A stretch of DNA of 64,000 nucleotides, taken from assembly GCA_944472135.2 (NCBI GenBank), contig OX235264.1, forward strand, positions 97,102,319 through 97,166,318, written 5' to 3'. This document shows positions 1 through 10,434 of this stretch, in pieces; the first letter of the stretch is position 1, and each line of letters opens with the position of its first letter. The notes under the pieces were generated by a model. That model did not search any database and was not told where the DNA came from. It was given only the letters and a program-made list of their open reading frames with translations. Source of the stretch: Trichobilharzia regenti. Lineage: Eukaryota > Platyhelminthes > Trematoda > Strigeidida > Schistosomatidae. The translations under genes were made by a program, and so were the position numbers.

Positions 1-40
1 GAGTAAATGCATCTGCACTCTTAAGAACAGTTTTGAGCTG

Positions 41-790
41 TATTACCAATATTCTCCAGCTATTTTTTCTGAATTCTGAAGACTGACTGACTGACCTACT
101 GGTTTCAACGTAGAACTTTCCCCAGATGTGCACCACTTCGCATTGCCATACTTCATGTAGCACACAGAGCAAGAGAAGAGTGTAAGCAGAGATAATAAAC
201 AGAAATGTGGGGCAAAAAGAACAGAAATATGGAAGAACAATTGAATTTTATTAGACATTATAAATCACAAAGAGTGAATGCATCTGCGCAATTAAAATGA
301 TTTCGAGCCATATCACCAATTGTCTCCCACTATTCGGTTCTTACCATCCCGAGGACCCCAACCAGACAGCATTCTATGCCTCCCTGCGTGGATGGCTGAC
401 TGATTGGCTTAAACTAACTGTTGTAGATTTCATTAACTGACGTCGTGTTTTGGTTTGATCACCACTGGTTCTTTTCCTATGTCAGCTAACATAGGCACTC
501 AGGGCCTCATTTCATGGTTCAGATCAGCAGTCCTAGATTTCATTGATTGATTCGGTTTGACCACCCTTAACTGTCACTAGGAGGGTGAGTGGCTGAGCAT
601 GCATAACATGTGTCCAAGCCAACTCAATCGATGCAGCTGCACAGCCTCATCGATTATCATCTCTTTACTCAGCACTATGCCTAACCTCGATACAATTCAC
701 CATATTATACCTATTCTTGCGTCAATCAGTTCGGATGAAGCGGTGGAGATCCGAAGGCTTTTACTAACTTAAGGTTTTGGCTTATTAACA
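41..790 (-). mobile_element. LINE 3' part (non-LTR retrotransposon remnant)
   Basis: Read on the minus strand this stretch resembles the 3' part of the LINE at 3500-5090. It shares the block around 180-260 (related to 3600-3720), the cluster reading as 'ccatcccgaggacccc' near 345 and 3795, and the 'atgtcagctaacat' block near 480 and 3925. No long frame survives. It lies directly after the endonuclease remnant at 840-1640 on the same strand with no reverse transcriptase between them, so the two are probably one element with an internal deletion. Family assignment (APE-type LINE, SR2-like) is inferred from that neighbour. Confidence 0.6.
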
Positions 791-839
791 GCTTTTACAG
801 TTGTATCTACAGCTAACTGTATGTTATACCAGGCTAACT

Positions 840-1640
840 CAGGGAAAGTCGTGCTGTCGACCTCAGAAACTCGTTTCGTTATTTCTTCCTTAAATGACGA
901 CTCAGTGTTTCGATCTAGTTGGGGACGTAACTGTTTCGCTGCCGTCAATTTCTTATGTCCATTTAGCCGTAAGCATAAACGTGCGCGGACCAGAGCGTGA
1001 TCAGAGTCTACGCGCGTGTTCCAGAAGGAGCAGCAGTCTTCTACTGACCCTCACAAACGATACCCTATGGCTATGTGGTCTATCAGAGTCCAGCGTTGAT
1101 TTGGTCATGCAGGTCGCCAGGTTACACAATGTCTCTCTTTGTGCCTAAAGTTAGTGCTGACTAGGAACAGATGATTATCTGAGCGAAACTGTAGGAGACG
1201 ATCACCGTTGTCAGTTCGTCGGCAGGGAACTCCATACGTACCACCTACATACTTCTCAGTCTGGCACAACTTCCCTACTTGGGCATTGGAGTCGCCTGCT
1301 AAAACAACTATATCTGAACGTTTTGCTTTTTGCAGCAAATTGGACAGATTCAGGTAGAAGTCATCTTTTAGTTCATCCGAACTACAGCCTGTTGGGGCAT
1401 AAGCGGAGACTATGAAAAGGCAACGACGAGTAGCGCCGTCTTTCCTCCTTTTAACGGACCCATTCAGACGGACTGCACACATACGACTATCTACTGGGAT
1501 CCAGTCAAGAAGTGATTTTTCCGCTCTAACACTCAGTGCTATCCCTACACCTGCGAGTCCTCGCGAGCTAGCTGAGGGGTCTTCTGACACCCTTCAAGTG
1601 AATTTTGCAGATTCACCTTGTTGACCGGGTGAGGTCAAGT
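840..1640 (-). pseudogene. LINE apurinic-type endonuclease domain remnant
   Basis: A 161-codon frame (1590-1105) shows the exonuclease-endonuclease-phosphatase fold of APE-type LINEs: an 'AGVGIALSV' strand, then 'FIVSAYAPT', then 'VVLAGDSNAQVG', which matches the family GDFNA(R/Q)xG metal/phosphate-binding block with N to S change (GDSNA). It ends at 'HCVTWRPA'. Continuing past the stop in shifting frames, the 'DHIAI' strand and a 'DSDHALV' motif (the SDH catalytic histidine block) can be read to about 890. Stops and frameshifts make it non-functional. The domain normally nicks target DNA to prime reverse transcription. Confidence 0.75.
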
Positions 1641-1721
1641 GAATGACCACACTCGGGTCTTGTATGCGTGTCTCCGATCCATGGCTCGAGTTGACAGAGT
1701 TCTTAGTTTCTTGTGACTTAT

Positions 1722-2515
1722 GATTTCCAATGAAACTGTTTTGTTCTTCGACCTTACTATTTCTTTGTCTCATATCCCTGTTTACTGTCTCTATTATGCA
1801 TTTCTTCTACTTTCTTCTCTTGCTTTGTGTGCTACAAGGAGGGAGTGTGGCGACTTGAACTGCCAAACATCGGTGGAAAATCCTATGTCGCAAACAGCCT
1901 CAGGATGGTCGGGGGTGGGTGCCTTGCGCTGCGGGTTGGCCACCCCTCCGCACACCTCTTGAAATGCTCCCATATGACCGGGCGTCTTACATAGCCTCTC
2001 CTGAGGAAGTCCTACTCACTGCCTTCACGTGGCGGAGGTGTTTCTCACCAAAGTGAGAGGGCGAAAGCGGATGCCCGGCGCTCTCCACCGGGTTGACTGT
2101 CCATTGGATGACAGTCTAGGGGAGATGGCTAAACCCTGATTCCAAACCTCCAACGATTGGCGTATGAAGCTCACTGGAGCTCACCGGCAGACGTATGGAC
2201 AAAGGGCTTGTTGGATGTCCTGGATGTCTGGCCCCATTCAAAAAGGCGTATGAACCGAACTTCGGTCATCGGCTGCCAATGGATAGTGGACTCCTTACTC
2301 CACTCCTACTGCCTTGTAGGTCACACTTGGTTGTGTAAAGGCTAGAGCTGCACTCTCAAACAAAAGGCCGAGCGATGCTGGGGACATCACTCGTACCAAA
2401 TTCCCATGAAACTTCATGAACTCTCTTACAAATTGCCGCGCCTGGGCAGCGATGATTCGAGACGTTCATGAAGCCGGCTCATCCTCCCGTAGGAGATAGC
2501 CGAAGTAAAGTAAGT
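1722..2515 (+). mobile_element. LINE-associated repeat, opposite strand
   Basis: Positions about 1730-1895 repeat, in inverted orientation, the block at 3538-3700 (the 'gagggagtgtggcgacttga' region), so this is a related element terminus on the other strand. The remainder to about 2515 is GC-richer than its surroundings and ends in GTAAG-like repeats (aagtaaagtaagtaag). It has no long frame and no domain that I can read. Probably a LINE untranslated region. Confidence 0.5.
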
Positions 2516-2905
2516 AAGACAGACATTATACCTATTAGCGCGGGAAATAGAACACATACACCTGTGGTTAAAGAAGTACGACTTGATGTAAGCACTCAAT
2601 TAAGAACCAGTCTGCCAATCTCCGAACAAGAGTTTTGAGAGAATTGCTATAAAGTAATGCCTTTCTTCCTGCATTCATAAGTAGTCCCACATCAAACAGT
2701 TAGATAGCATCTGTAAGTAGTAATTTTCGTCTTGGTTTATTCTGTGGGGATTTACAGGGCAAAACTTGTAGCATTGTTATGAACTTTGAAATGTAACTAG
2801 GTAGGTAATGGGTTTTTATCTCTTATGAACTGTACTTAGAGATTCAATTGTTAACAGCTGTTTTGTTACATAAATATAATGTTTGTTTTTGTATCTTTTT
2901 TTCAG
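2516..2905 (+). other. Probable last intron of the host gene (3' portion)
   Basis: AT-rich, non-coding stretch ending in a pyrimidine-rich tract and an AG acceptor at 2904-2905. If the exon call is right, the LINE pieces at 41-2515 lie inside this intron. The upstream exon is not in the window. Confidence 0.5.
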
Positions 2906-3265
2906 GATAAGAAATTCGAATCACCTAATCCCTCTGATAATAATACTGCAGATAAAAATTCTCCTTCAGAAGATATTAAAGAAGATCCAGGCGATGATGA
3001 AAATGCATTTACTTGTGATGATTTTACAACAAATACAGTCGCTATTCCTGGTCTTTCTCCATGTACGTCTCCAACACAATCACAGTCGGATACAGAAATT
3101 CAGATGAAATCGGAACCAGAATGTGAATTTGACACTTCCTCCCCAGTGATGATAAAAACGGAACCGATTTCATGTAATCCCGCAATTAGTGCAGATCCAC
3201 TAGCTGCATTGAAAGCTGTTTTAAAAGGTGATATATCTTCTCTTAGCTTACGACCACCTCATTGA
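2906..3265 (+). CDS. Terminal exon of a host gene; acidic Ser/Pro/Glu-rich C-terminus with two SUMO-consensus sites
   Basis: The exon starts after a T-rich tract plus CAG at 2903-2905 and stays open for 119 codons to TGA at 3263-3265. The frame is read from a phase-0 junction beginning D-K-K-F-E. The peptide is acidic and low-complexity at first (runs of D/E/N/S), then holds 'MKSEPE' and 'IKTEP', both matching the SUMO-attachment consensus psi-K-x-E. It ends in a leucine-rich helix-like tail ('DPLAALKAVLK', then 'ISSLSLRPPH'). This is typical of the disordered tail of a nuclear or transcription-related protein, but no family can be named. Codon use and the lack of any repeat copy in the window separate it from the transposon debris. 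The gene extends left of the window. Confidence 0.7.
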   Translation, partial: DKKFESPNPSDNNTADKNSPSEDIKEDPGDDENAFTCDDFTTNTVAIPGLSPCTSPTQSQSDTEIQMKSEPECEFDTSSPVMIKTEPISCNPAISADPLAALKAVLKGDISSLSLRPPH

Positions 3266-3400
3266 CAATTGAACTATAGATTATTTTAATCATACGATGT
3301 ACATATATATAGATACACACATACATACATACCTATTACAGATTTATGCTCATGCATGTGTACGATAACCTAGCGTGTAAATAAATTCACTATTGGCAAA
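3266..3400 (+). promoter_or_regulatory. 3' UTR and polyadenylation signal (AATAAA at 3380-3385)
   Basis: AT-rich sequence after the stop, with short (CATA)n repeats near 3310-3345 and a canonical AATAAA 115 bases after the stop codon. A cleavage site 10-30 bases further on is expected; a LINE remnant begins about 100 bases later. Confidence 0.55.
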
Positions 3401-3499
3401 CAACATTATATCCTCACATAATGTAATTTTTGATGAAATATTTAGTGATTTAACAAATGCACGGTTTCTAAATTATGTTTGTTATTCTTTAATGTTCTA

Positions 3500-5090
3500 A
3501 GCACAGTGGTGGTTGGTAGTGGTCTGTCTGTTTTGCGACGTAGGATTTTCCACCGATGTGTGGCAGTTCAAGTCGCCACACTCCCTCCTTGTAGCACACA
3601 AAGTAAGAGAAGAAAGTAGAAGAAATGCATAATAGAGACAGTAAACAGGTATATGAGACATAGGAATAGTAATATCGAAGACCCATATAGTTTTATTGGG
3701 TATTATAAGTCACAATGAGTGGATGCATCTGTCCAAGTCATTGAGAACAATTTTGAGCCATGTCTCCGATTGTTTCCAACCATTGGTTTTTACCGTCCCG
3801 AGGACCCCAACCAGGACGTCTACACCTCACTACGGGGTTGGCTTAAACTGATTGTTGTGAATTTCATTGACTGGTGCCATGTTTTCGTTTGACCGCCGCT
3901 AGCTCTTCTCCAGCCTGACTCTATGTCAGCTAACATTGCCCGTTGTCGAAGAGGTCGATGACTAGGCATACGTAACACTTGTCCTAACCATCTCTCTCAG
4001 TAGATGCAATTTCAAAGCCTCGGTGATTGATCCCATTCTTACCTAGAACTCGACGCCCAACCTCACTATTGCTTACCTTATTATACCACTTCACATGGGA
4101 GATATAACGCGAACACCTATGATGAAAGGCAGCTGACTAGGCTTTTCGTGTCTTCCACTCTCAATCGCCAGGCTTCACAGCCATAAAGGAGGACGGAGCG
4201 GACTGATGAGCAGTACACCCGCCCTTTGGCGGATAACGAGTCGGATATCACGTCTAGCCAGAGACGGCGTAAACTGGTATATGCGAAACTAGCCCTCTGT
4301 ATCCGTTCTGAGATTTCGTCACTGACCAGCCTGTTGACACTGGCTGATGCAACTTCTCAAATAAGTGAAGTGGTCAACACGCTTCACCAACCACTTGACT
4401 CACTATTTCTAAACTAGGAGTCCTGTCCAGTCCTGTAACATTATGTTACATTTGGTGTGAGCGAATCGCATCCCAAACATTCGTAGATTGCGGCTCAAAG
4501 GTATTTAGAAGACTCTGCATTTTGTCAGAGTCCTCGCCTAGAAGGACTATATCGTCTGCATATTCCAAGTCAAGAGATTATTCCCTGGTAGCAAGTCAAT
4601 CCGTGGGTCTCTGAAGTGAGTTAGGGTTAAATTCATTAGTAGGTCTATGATGAAATTGAATAGGAAAGGAGATAATGGGCATCCTTGACGGACACCACTA
4701 GTCGTCACCAGTTCAGATGACAGCTCGCCGTAAGCCCTCACCTGGCTGTATGAATACGAGTGGAGTGCGTTGATCAGTGCAGTGTTTTTTCTCAGGATTC
4801 CCTTTACAGGCAAGCATCTCCAGAGTACCTCCCAGTCGACAGAATCGAATGCTATCTTTGGGTCAAGAAATATAATGACTGTTGGACGCCGGTAGGAATG
4901 CCTATATTCTAGAATCTGTCGAAGTGTGAAGATATGATCGATACACAATGCGTTACATCCTCTAAACTTTTTATTACCAAGTGAAAATTGATTGAAATAT
5001 GGAAAGAAAGATGCTGGTGGATAAAAAGGCAAACAGGGAGAATAAGGCAAGCTAAGGTTATGCATGTATGGATGAGCAGTTGACAAGAAA
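3500..5090 (-). pseudogene. LINE reverse-transcriptase fragment and 3' end (SR2-like)
   Basis: The frame 5086-4547 carries reverse-transcriptase motifs in order: 'TVIIFLDPKIAFDSVD' (palm strand with catalytic Asp), then 'SGVRQGCPLSPFLFNFIID' (motif B). Just past the stop, in shifted frames, come a 'YADDIVLL' block (catalytic Y/F-x-DD) near 4550 and the C-terminal 'SVLLYGCEAW' block near 4150. The 3' flank to about 3500 matches the remnant at 41-790. The 5' end is truncated at about 5050, as is usual for LINE copies. Broken by stops and indels. Confidence 0.8.
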
Positions 5091-6050
5091 TTGTAATCTT
5101 TTCACACGTCGCTTAAATTTCGTCTACTTTGAAGCAAAATCGTTTTTCTTGTTAATTCGATTATATGCAAAATGACTATGGATTGTAAAACTTAGTTACA
5201 GCAGTTTGAGGGTTTCGTTCGACTAACACAACTTATTGGGTCACTTTACTTGAATCTGTACCAAGTGCCTTATCAAATAGTTGTCTGTGAGCTAACATAT
5301 AAAGAAGTCTAAGTTACAGATAGACTTTGTTATACTGAAATATCGATGCTAATTTCACTTGTATGTCAAAAAGAATCACGTTTACCTAATCTTACGAGTA
5401 GTCACATAAAATTGGACTATTAGACTTTGGTTAATGATAAGATATGGAATGCGATATTGCTGGTATTGTCTGAAGATTAGAATGGCTGTTGAACTGGTCA
5501 TTGAGTGTATGTTGTTGTAGGCAGTAGTGTTTATGCTCAATACCATCCATGATTTCGTCTTCTTAATAATGATGTCTCGTTCCGTTTATCTTTCTCTCCT
5601 TAATTATTTTTTTCCGTATTCCCTATTCTCTCCAATATTTTCACTACTCTCATCAATTTTGCTAACAATTTCACAATAGAAACCTATTCTTCTGTATGCT
5701 TATAAACGGTCGATATTCAATTATCGGTGTGCAGTCCTCAACTGTCAGTGTGACTGAAGGACGTGAAGTTCTAGTGAGAAATCATAACTAGTAGTGGGGC
5801 CTGACAATTCGGGTAAGAGGACAACTGCTCACCGATGCCACTGTCTAGCGATCAGCGTATAAATATCGCGTCTAGACAGAAGGCACAACCGACGAGTTAC
5901 TGGATTCTATGTCATTGGCTGAATGGTCGACAAGCTTGTCTGGGCTAACCTGAAGGTCCTAGTGGTAGAGTTATGGGTGTTCAATGTATAAGAGTATAAA
6001 AACTAGGTGATGAAACGCCTGTCTAGTGCTCCATAGTTTGTAGGGATTTG
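5090..6050. other. No gene seen
   Basis: AT-rich sequence without a convincing frame, repeat match inside the window, or splice/terminator signal. Confidence 0.5.
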
Positions 6051-6054
6051 ATTG

Positions 6055-6375
6055 GTTACAGGATTTCATCATGAGCTGCCATTGGTTAGAGAACCATTGG
6101 AAAACCTGTAAGGAGTACTGGACACCTGTTTCGTCCTAGTTTGGGACTCTTCATCAGTACGCACCCAACGGGATTCGAACCCAGGACCTGGTTACCAGCT
6201 ATACGAGGTACATACAAGCTACACATGGTATACGAGCTCGCCTTGTAACTAGAAGGACCTGGGTTCGAATCCCGGGGGATGCGTACTGATGAAGAATCCC
6301 AAACTAGGACGGAACAGCTGTCCAGTACTCTCAGGTTTTCTAATGGTTCTCTAACCAATGTCAGTTCATGATGAA
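6055..6375. repeat. SINE-like repeat as a palindrome (inverted pair)
   Basis: Minus-strand copy 6055-6215 and plus-strand copy 6225-6375 mirror each other about a centre near 6220. Both contain a box-B-like 'GGTTCGAA(T/C)CC' on their sense strand, a hammerhead-like block (6110-6165 on minus, 6270-6325 on plus), and the terminal 'GGTTCTCTAACC' and 'TCATGATGAAAT' sequences that end the single copy at 54660-54955. The plus-strand arm has GGAA in place of GAAA in the ribozyme-like core. Confidence 0.8.
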
Positions 6376-6869
6376 ATTTAGTTCAGTTGATCAAAGTTGA
6401 AACAGTAAATAATACAACATAGAAAACGCTTAGTTTTCAAGTGTGGCTTTGCAGGTTTATTTTTTGGTTCCAACTTGTATCACGAGTCATTCATTGTTTC
6501 TCGAACTGTTGATGTCAACTCATTGTCTAACATAGAAACGCTTAATTGGGAACAAATGAGAATGAACTTCAAAAGAGTCTAGGGAAAACTGAAATTGAGA
6601 CAAGCATTATCTAATGAGAAATTTTAAAGTCAGATGATTTTTTACACGTACACATTTTCAATGTATATATTATTATGGCTAGAAGCCTTATATGACTAGT
6701 GCTTCATTTAAGATTAAGTACCATGTTATGGTCTTTATGGTCTAAATTATTATTTGAAGACGAGTTGGAATAGTATAAATCTCTAGCTATACCGAATAAT
6801 GAAACTTCATCAGAAGTCATTTGTATAAAATGACTTGATTATAGCAGTTACTGGAGATGAGAACTGTTG

Positions 6870-7160
6870 GTGATATAAGTATGAAACTTGGGCACTATGG
6901 TAGAGTATAACTCCATTATGGATAAGATTTTATTTTGATAAATCACACAGTGTTGCACAGTAATATTAACTGATGACCATGTTTCGAGCACAAACTATTG
7001 CTGCTCATAATCATATCAAGTCACTCACACAACTTTTTCCTTCATTTATATGCATGTGTGGAATCGATTAGATATTGGAATAAAAATAATTGTGGGATAA
7101 TGTACATTCAGAATTAATAATAATACGAGTGTTATTGATCATCTAAAATCAGATGGGAAA
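6870..7160 (-). repeat. PLE terminal repeat (pLTR-like), family 2
   Basis: Near-copy of 60640-60905 and of the reverse complement of 45138-45410: 'AAACTTGGGCACT', then 'AAATCACACAGTGTT', then 'TGTTTCGAGCACAAACTATT' and 'GAGTGTTATTGATCA'. In other copies this sequence adjoins PLE reverse-transcriptase fragments, so I read it as the terminal repeat of that PLE family. Confidence 0.7.
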
Positions 7161-7189
7161 TAGGTTATGATCTGCACACAGCTGTAGAA

Positions 7190-7725
7190 GAAGGTTGCTT
7201 TTTTTCTGACCTGCAACCATATAGACCTCAATGACCATCCAGACGACTTTTGTCTGAGCTTAGTTGCCTAACATGTATATTCAAGTCTTCAGTTAGCACT
7301 ACGGTATCCGTTGGACTCACGTGCTTCAGTGGTTCACTCAGGTGCTAGTGGAGCTCATGAGTAATAGCATCCGGACTACAGTCCTTCATCGCATATGTAG
7401 GGTTGACGAAAAGGCGATGCAGTATAACCTAGCGTCACATTTCATAAACGATTGTCGAGAAAGGCAGCTCTGACTGTAACACTTAGTATGACACTGACAC
7501 CAGCTAAGTCAGATGCCAGTGTCAATATGTCCCAGGAGAAATGCACGTGGTATGCTTCGTTTTTTTTGAAATTGTAGATGGAGAACATATTTACATTTCA
7601 CTGGGATCTCGTAAGCGGTTCCCTGAAGTGCAGTAAACACCGACAGCGAGGCCCTTCCGCGTTCTGGCCGATGTTCGGATCGATGTACGAACATTGTAAG
7701 TGAAAATCCTAGGCCCGATAAGCTA
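7190..7725 (-). pseudogene. Decayed LINE endonuclease
   Basis: On the minus strand a 61-codon frame (7694-7509) and its shifted continuations give a peptide like 'LAGVSVILSVTVRAAFLDN', aligning with the 'LAGVGIALSVRAEKSLLDW' stretch of the endonuclease at 1105-1590. Several stops and frameshifts; catalytic blocks are not recognisable. Confidence 0.5.
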
Positions 7726-7882
7726 TCATGTCATACGACACACTGGAAGCCAATATTTGGGGTCAATTAAGTAGCAATTTTAGGCTGTTCAGGTAGGTTG
7801 AGATTTCGAACAAAAGCGAATGCCTGGCTACAGTCAATTAACTAGAAAAACTGAAGGTGATTAGAATGAAACAAAACAGTTT

Positions 7883-8527
7883 ACATATATAAGAGTTGAT
7901 CACGGATTGATATGAGTTAGAGAACCATTGAAAATCAGGGAGTACTGGACAGCCAGCTGTTTCAACCTAGTTTGGGAATCATCGGCAGAACGCACCCAGT
8001 GGGGTTCAAACTCACGACCTTCCGGTTACTAGGCAAGCTCTTATACCATCCAGCCATTGGGACCCGATTCATTGACCAGTCCATGAATTCTAACTTCTAC
8101 CGATTCGTGATTTAGCGCGACACCAATCATTGTCGTCGGTGGGACATCCATCCTCACACGTGACATCTGGATGAACCTCACTGGTCATGACTCCTCACTA
8201 GAACTCCAGGAAGCTCCATCCTGTAACAAGTCACTAGCGAGCGTCAGATTAATTTTTTATAGTTTGGTTTGTTAGGGTTAGTTTTGTTTTTACGAGTTGA
8301 TCACGGATTGATATGGTATACGAACTTGTCTGGTAACCTGAAGGTCTTGGGTTCGAACCCTTATGGTGGGTGCGTACTGCCGATGATTCCCAAACTAGGT
8401 TGAAACAACCAGCTGTCTAGTACTCCAATACTGGTTTTCAATGGTTCTCTAACTGATATCAATCCGTGATCAACTCGTAAAAACAAAACTAACCCATACA
8501 AACCAAACTATAGAAAACATATATAAG
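7883..8527. repeat. SINE-like palindrome bounded by an 11-bp target-site duplication
   Basis: ACATATATAAG occurs at 7883-7893 and again at 8517-8527, with the unit 7894-8516 between. The minus-strand half (7894-8095) and plus-strand half (8300-8516) are inverted copies: each has the end sequence 'GTTGATCACGGATTGATAT', a hammerhead-like block and a box-B-like 'GGTTCGAACCC' on its sense strand. The spacer at 8095-8260 is non-palindromic. 'TAGGTTGAAACA' in each half is the sense-strand ribozyme-like 3' core. Because one duplication flanks both halves, the palindrome inserted as a unit. Confidence 0.8.
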
Positions 8528-8639
8528 GGTAAAATGCAGGAGAATCAAGTTGCTATATATGTATGACTGTGGAAGTAATCTTTGATGCTGAACATGCGAG
8601 TAGAGTTTCCAGTTATTTATTGTTTCATGATATTTTCGA

Positions 8640-8995
8640 AGGCTGAGATACTACACAGACTCCAAGACCGAAGTAGGTGGTTATCTTAAGGGATTACTCC
8701 CAGAGCCTTTGAATTAAAGTTTGATCGACAAGGCAGTGGAACAGCGGCCGCGCCTGATTTCCTATGATTACCAGTGTCTAAAATATATATACCGTTCTAT
8801 CCTTTCAGATTCTGGAGATCGTGTACATCATAGGTTTGGAATAATTGTTTCCCAACTCTTTTATGTGGACCTGCATGTCCGCCAGTTGGTTAAGAAGTGT
8901 TGAACACTCACTTTGGCTAAAGTAGGTGCAGCAGGACTCGAACCTGAGACCTACTGGTTATAGGACCAGTGATTATGTCAATTAGCCAGATTTCT
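8640..8995. repeat. Dispersed repeat with tRNA-like end
   Basis: The block with 'CCGTTCTATCCTTTCAGATT' and 'GGAGATCGTGTACATCATAG' has a diverged sister at 14350-14590. Its right end (8931-8992), on the minus strand, is tRNA-like, with a T-arm 'AGGTTCGAGTCCT' and an anticodon-arm-like CTGGT/ACCAG hairpin. No coding frame fits. Most likely a SINE. Confidence 0.55.
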
Positions 8996-8999
8996 TCAG

Positions 9000-9560
9000 A
9001 CATATAAACCAGCAAATAGACGAATCACGATATTAACTGTTTGACATGTCTAAGTTATTATAAGTGTACAGTAATTGACAGTAATCTCTAGTATGTTCTG
9101 GAACATCATGAAGTCTGTCTGCCTGAGTTGTCTTACTAGAGAAACTCCGTTTAGATTTTCCAGAAGACATTTACTGACCTATGTAGTGTGTGTGTAGGTG
9201 TCTGTGGCCTGAAACAATAATCGCATTATCTCTCATCTGACCATATGCTTTTAATTTATATGAATATGAACAGCGTGATACTGTTGAACTATTTTATAAA
9301 GCGATTACGCAGCTTTTAAATCAAGTAACTTCTGGGTAGCACGTACATGAGATAACTGTGGTAAAACATGACAATTCAACATTACTGTAACCATCCCTCC
9401 CCGAAAAGCTTAATTCTTACTATCTTTTTAGCATCACGTTAGAGTGATTAGTTATCAGTGGCACTAATTTTATTGATTTTTATGTGCTATAGATAGTGGA
9501 AACCACGATTTTTTTTTCAAGTGTTAATATGCAGGGATATGATTAATTTCACGCACCGAC
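9000..9560. other. No gene seen
   Basis: AT-rich, no recognisable repeat or frame. Confidence 0.4.
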
Positions 9561-9564
9561 TGCA

Positions 9565-9935
9565 GTTAAATGACCAATGAAAGCCACTAGGGGACTCATC
9601 TTCAGTACACACCCATGCTTGCACCAGGGATACAACTCAGGACATTCAGGTTACAAGGCGAGCTTGTTGATCACTCAGCCAGTGGGACAGACAGAATCCA
9701 TCATTTCTGACTTCTTCCAATTCGCGATATACAGGGTGACGGCCAGCCACTGTCGGCGATGAGTATCCGCCCTTGTACCAAAGTTGGTGGGCGCCGTTGG
9801 TCACGAACTGGCAGAAGTTAGGACTGACGTTCAAGTTGCCGGACGGTCACCGACCTCACCATGTAACCTGAATGTACTGAGTTGAATTCGTGGTTGGATC
9901 ATGTGTGTATACTGAAGACGAGTTAGTGCATGATA
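9565..9935. repeat. Degenerate SINE-like inverted pair
   Basis: The segment 9590-9665 and the reverse complement of 9855-9930 share an 'ACTCATCTTCAGTA(C/T)ACAC' block and 'CAACTCAGgACATTCAGGTTAC'. This is another mirrored SINE with a different middle (9670-9850). The ribozyme-like block has decayed. Confidence 0.55.
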
Positions 9936-10434
9936 TAACTTGAAATAGTTTACCTTAATGGCCACTGTTTTGAATCCTGCCAGGTTACATAATGTCATTT
10001 AACACTGGTGTTAATAAATTGATAATCTAGGATTTCCTTAGTGCGAAATCATTTACATTTTCAATGGTGAAATTGTAACAACAGAAGACAAGACACGGAA
10101 GCCAAAAGTATATTTTATTAATCATATCACTGTTTATATATCTACAGTTTATATTCGTTAACCAATCACTGAGTGTGTGATTTCGGTTTGAATCAAACGA
10201 CATGAAATACAATGTTCAAATATACATAGTATTCTGTCGCCAATGTGGTAGACAACCGTGTTGAGGGGAAGCATTCTGTCTCTAACACCAAATAGAATGC
10301 TCAAACAGATATTTTATATTCTGCTGCTATTGCCAAACTGAACTGTGAGAACATATGAGAATGACATTGTGTTGTTGTCACACATTGTCTGTATCACACC
10401 ACCACAAAATAAGTAACTGCCTTTTTTTAGATTC

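Noticed and set aside
894..1148. 84-codon plus-strand frame
   Set aside because: Antisense shadow of the LINE endonuclease on the minus strand.
4226..4417. 63-codon plus-strand frame
   Set aside because: Antisense to the minus-strand LINE C-terminus.
8931..8992. Possible tRNA gene on the minus strand (T-arm and anticodon-like arm)
   Set aside because: The anticodon loop has the wrong size, the acceptor stem does not close, and a related dispersed copy exists; better read as a SINE head.
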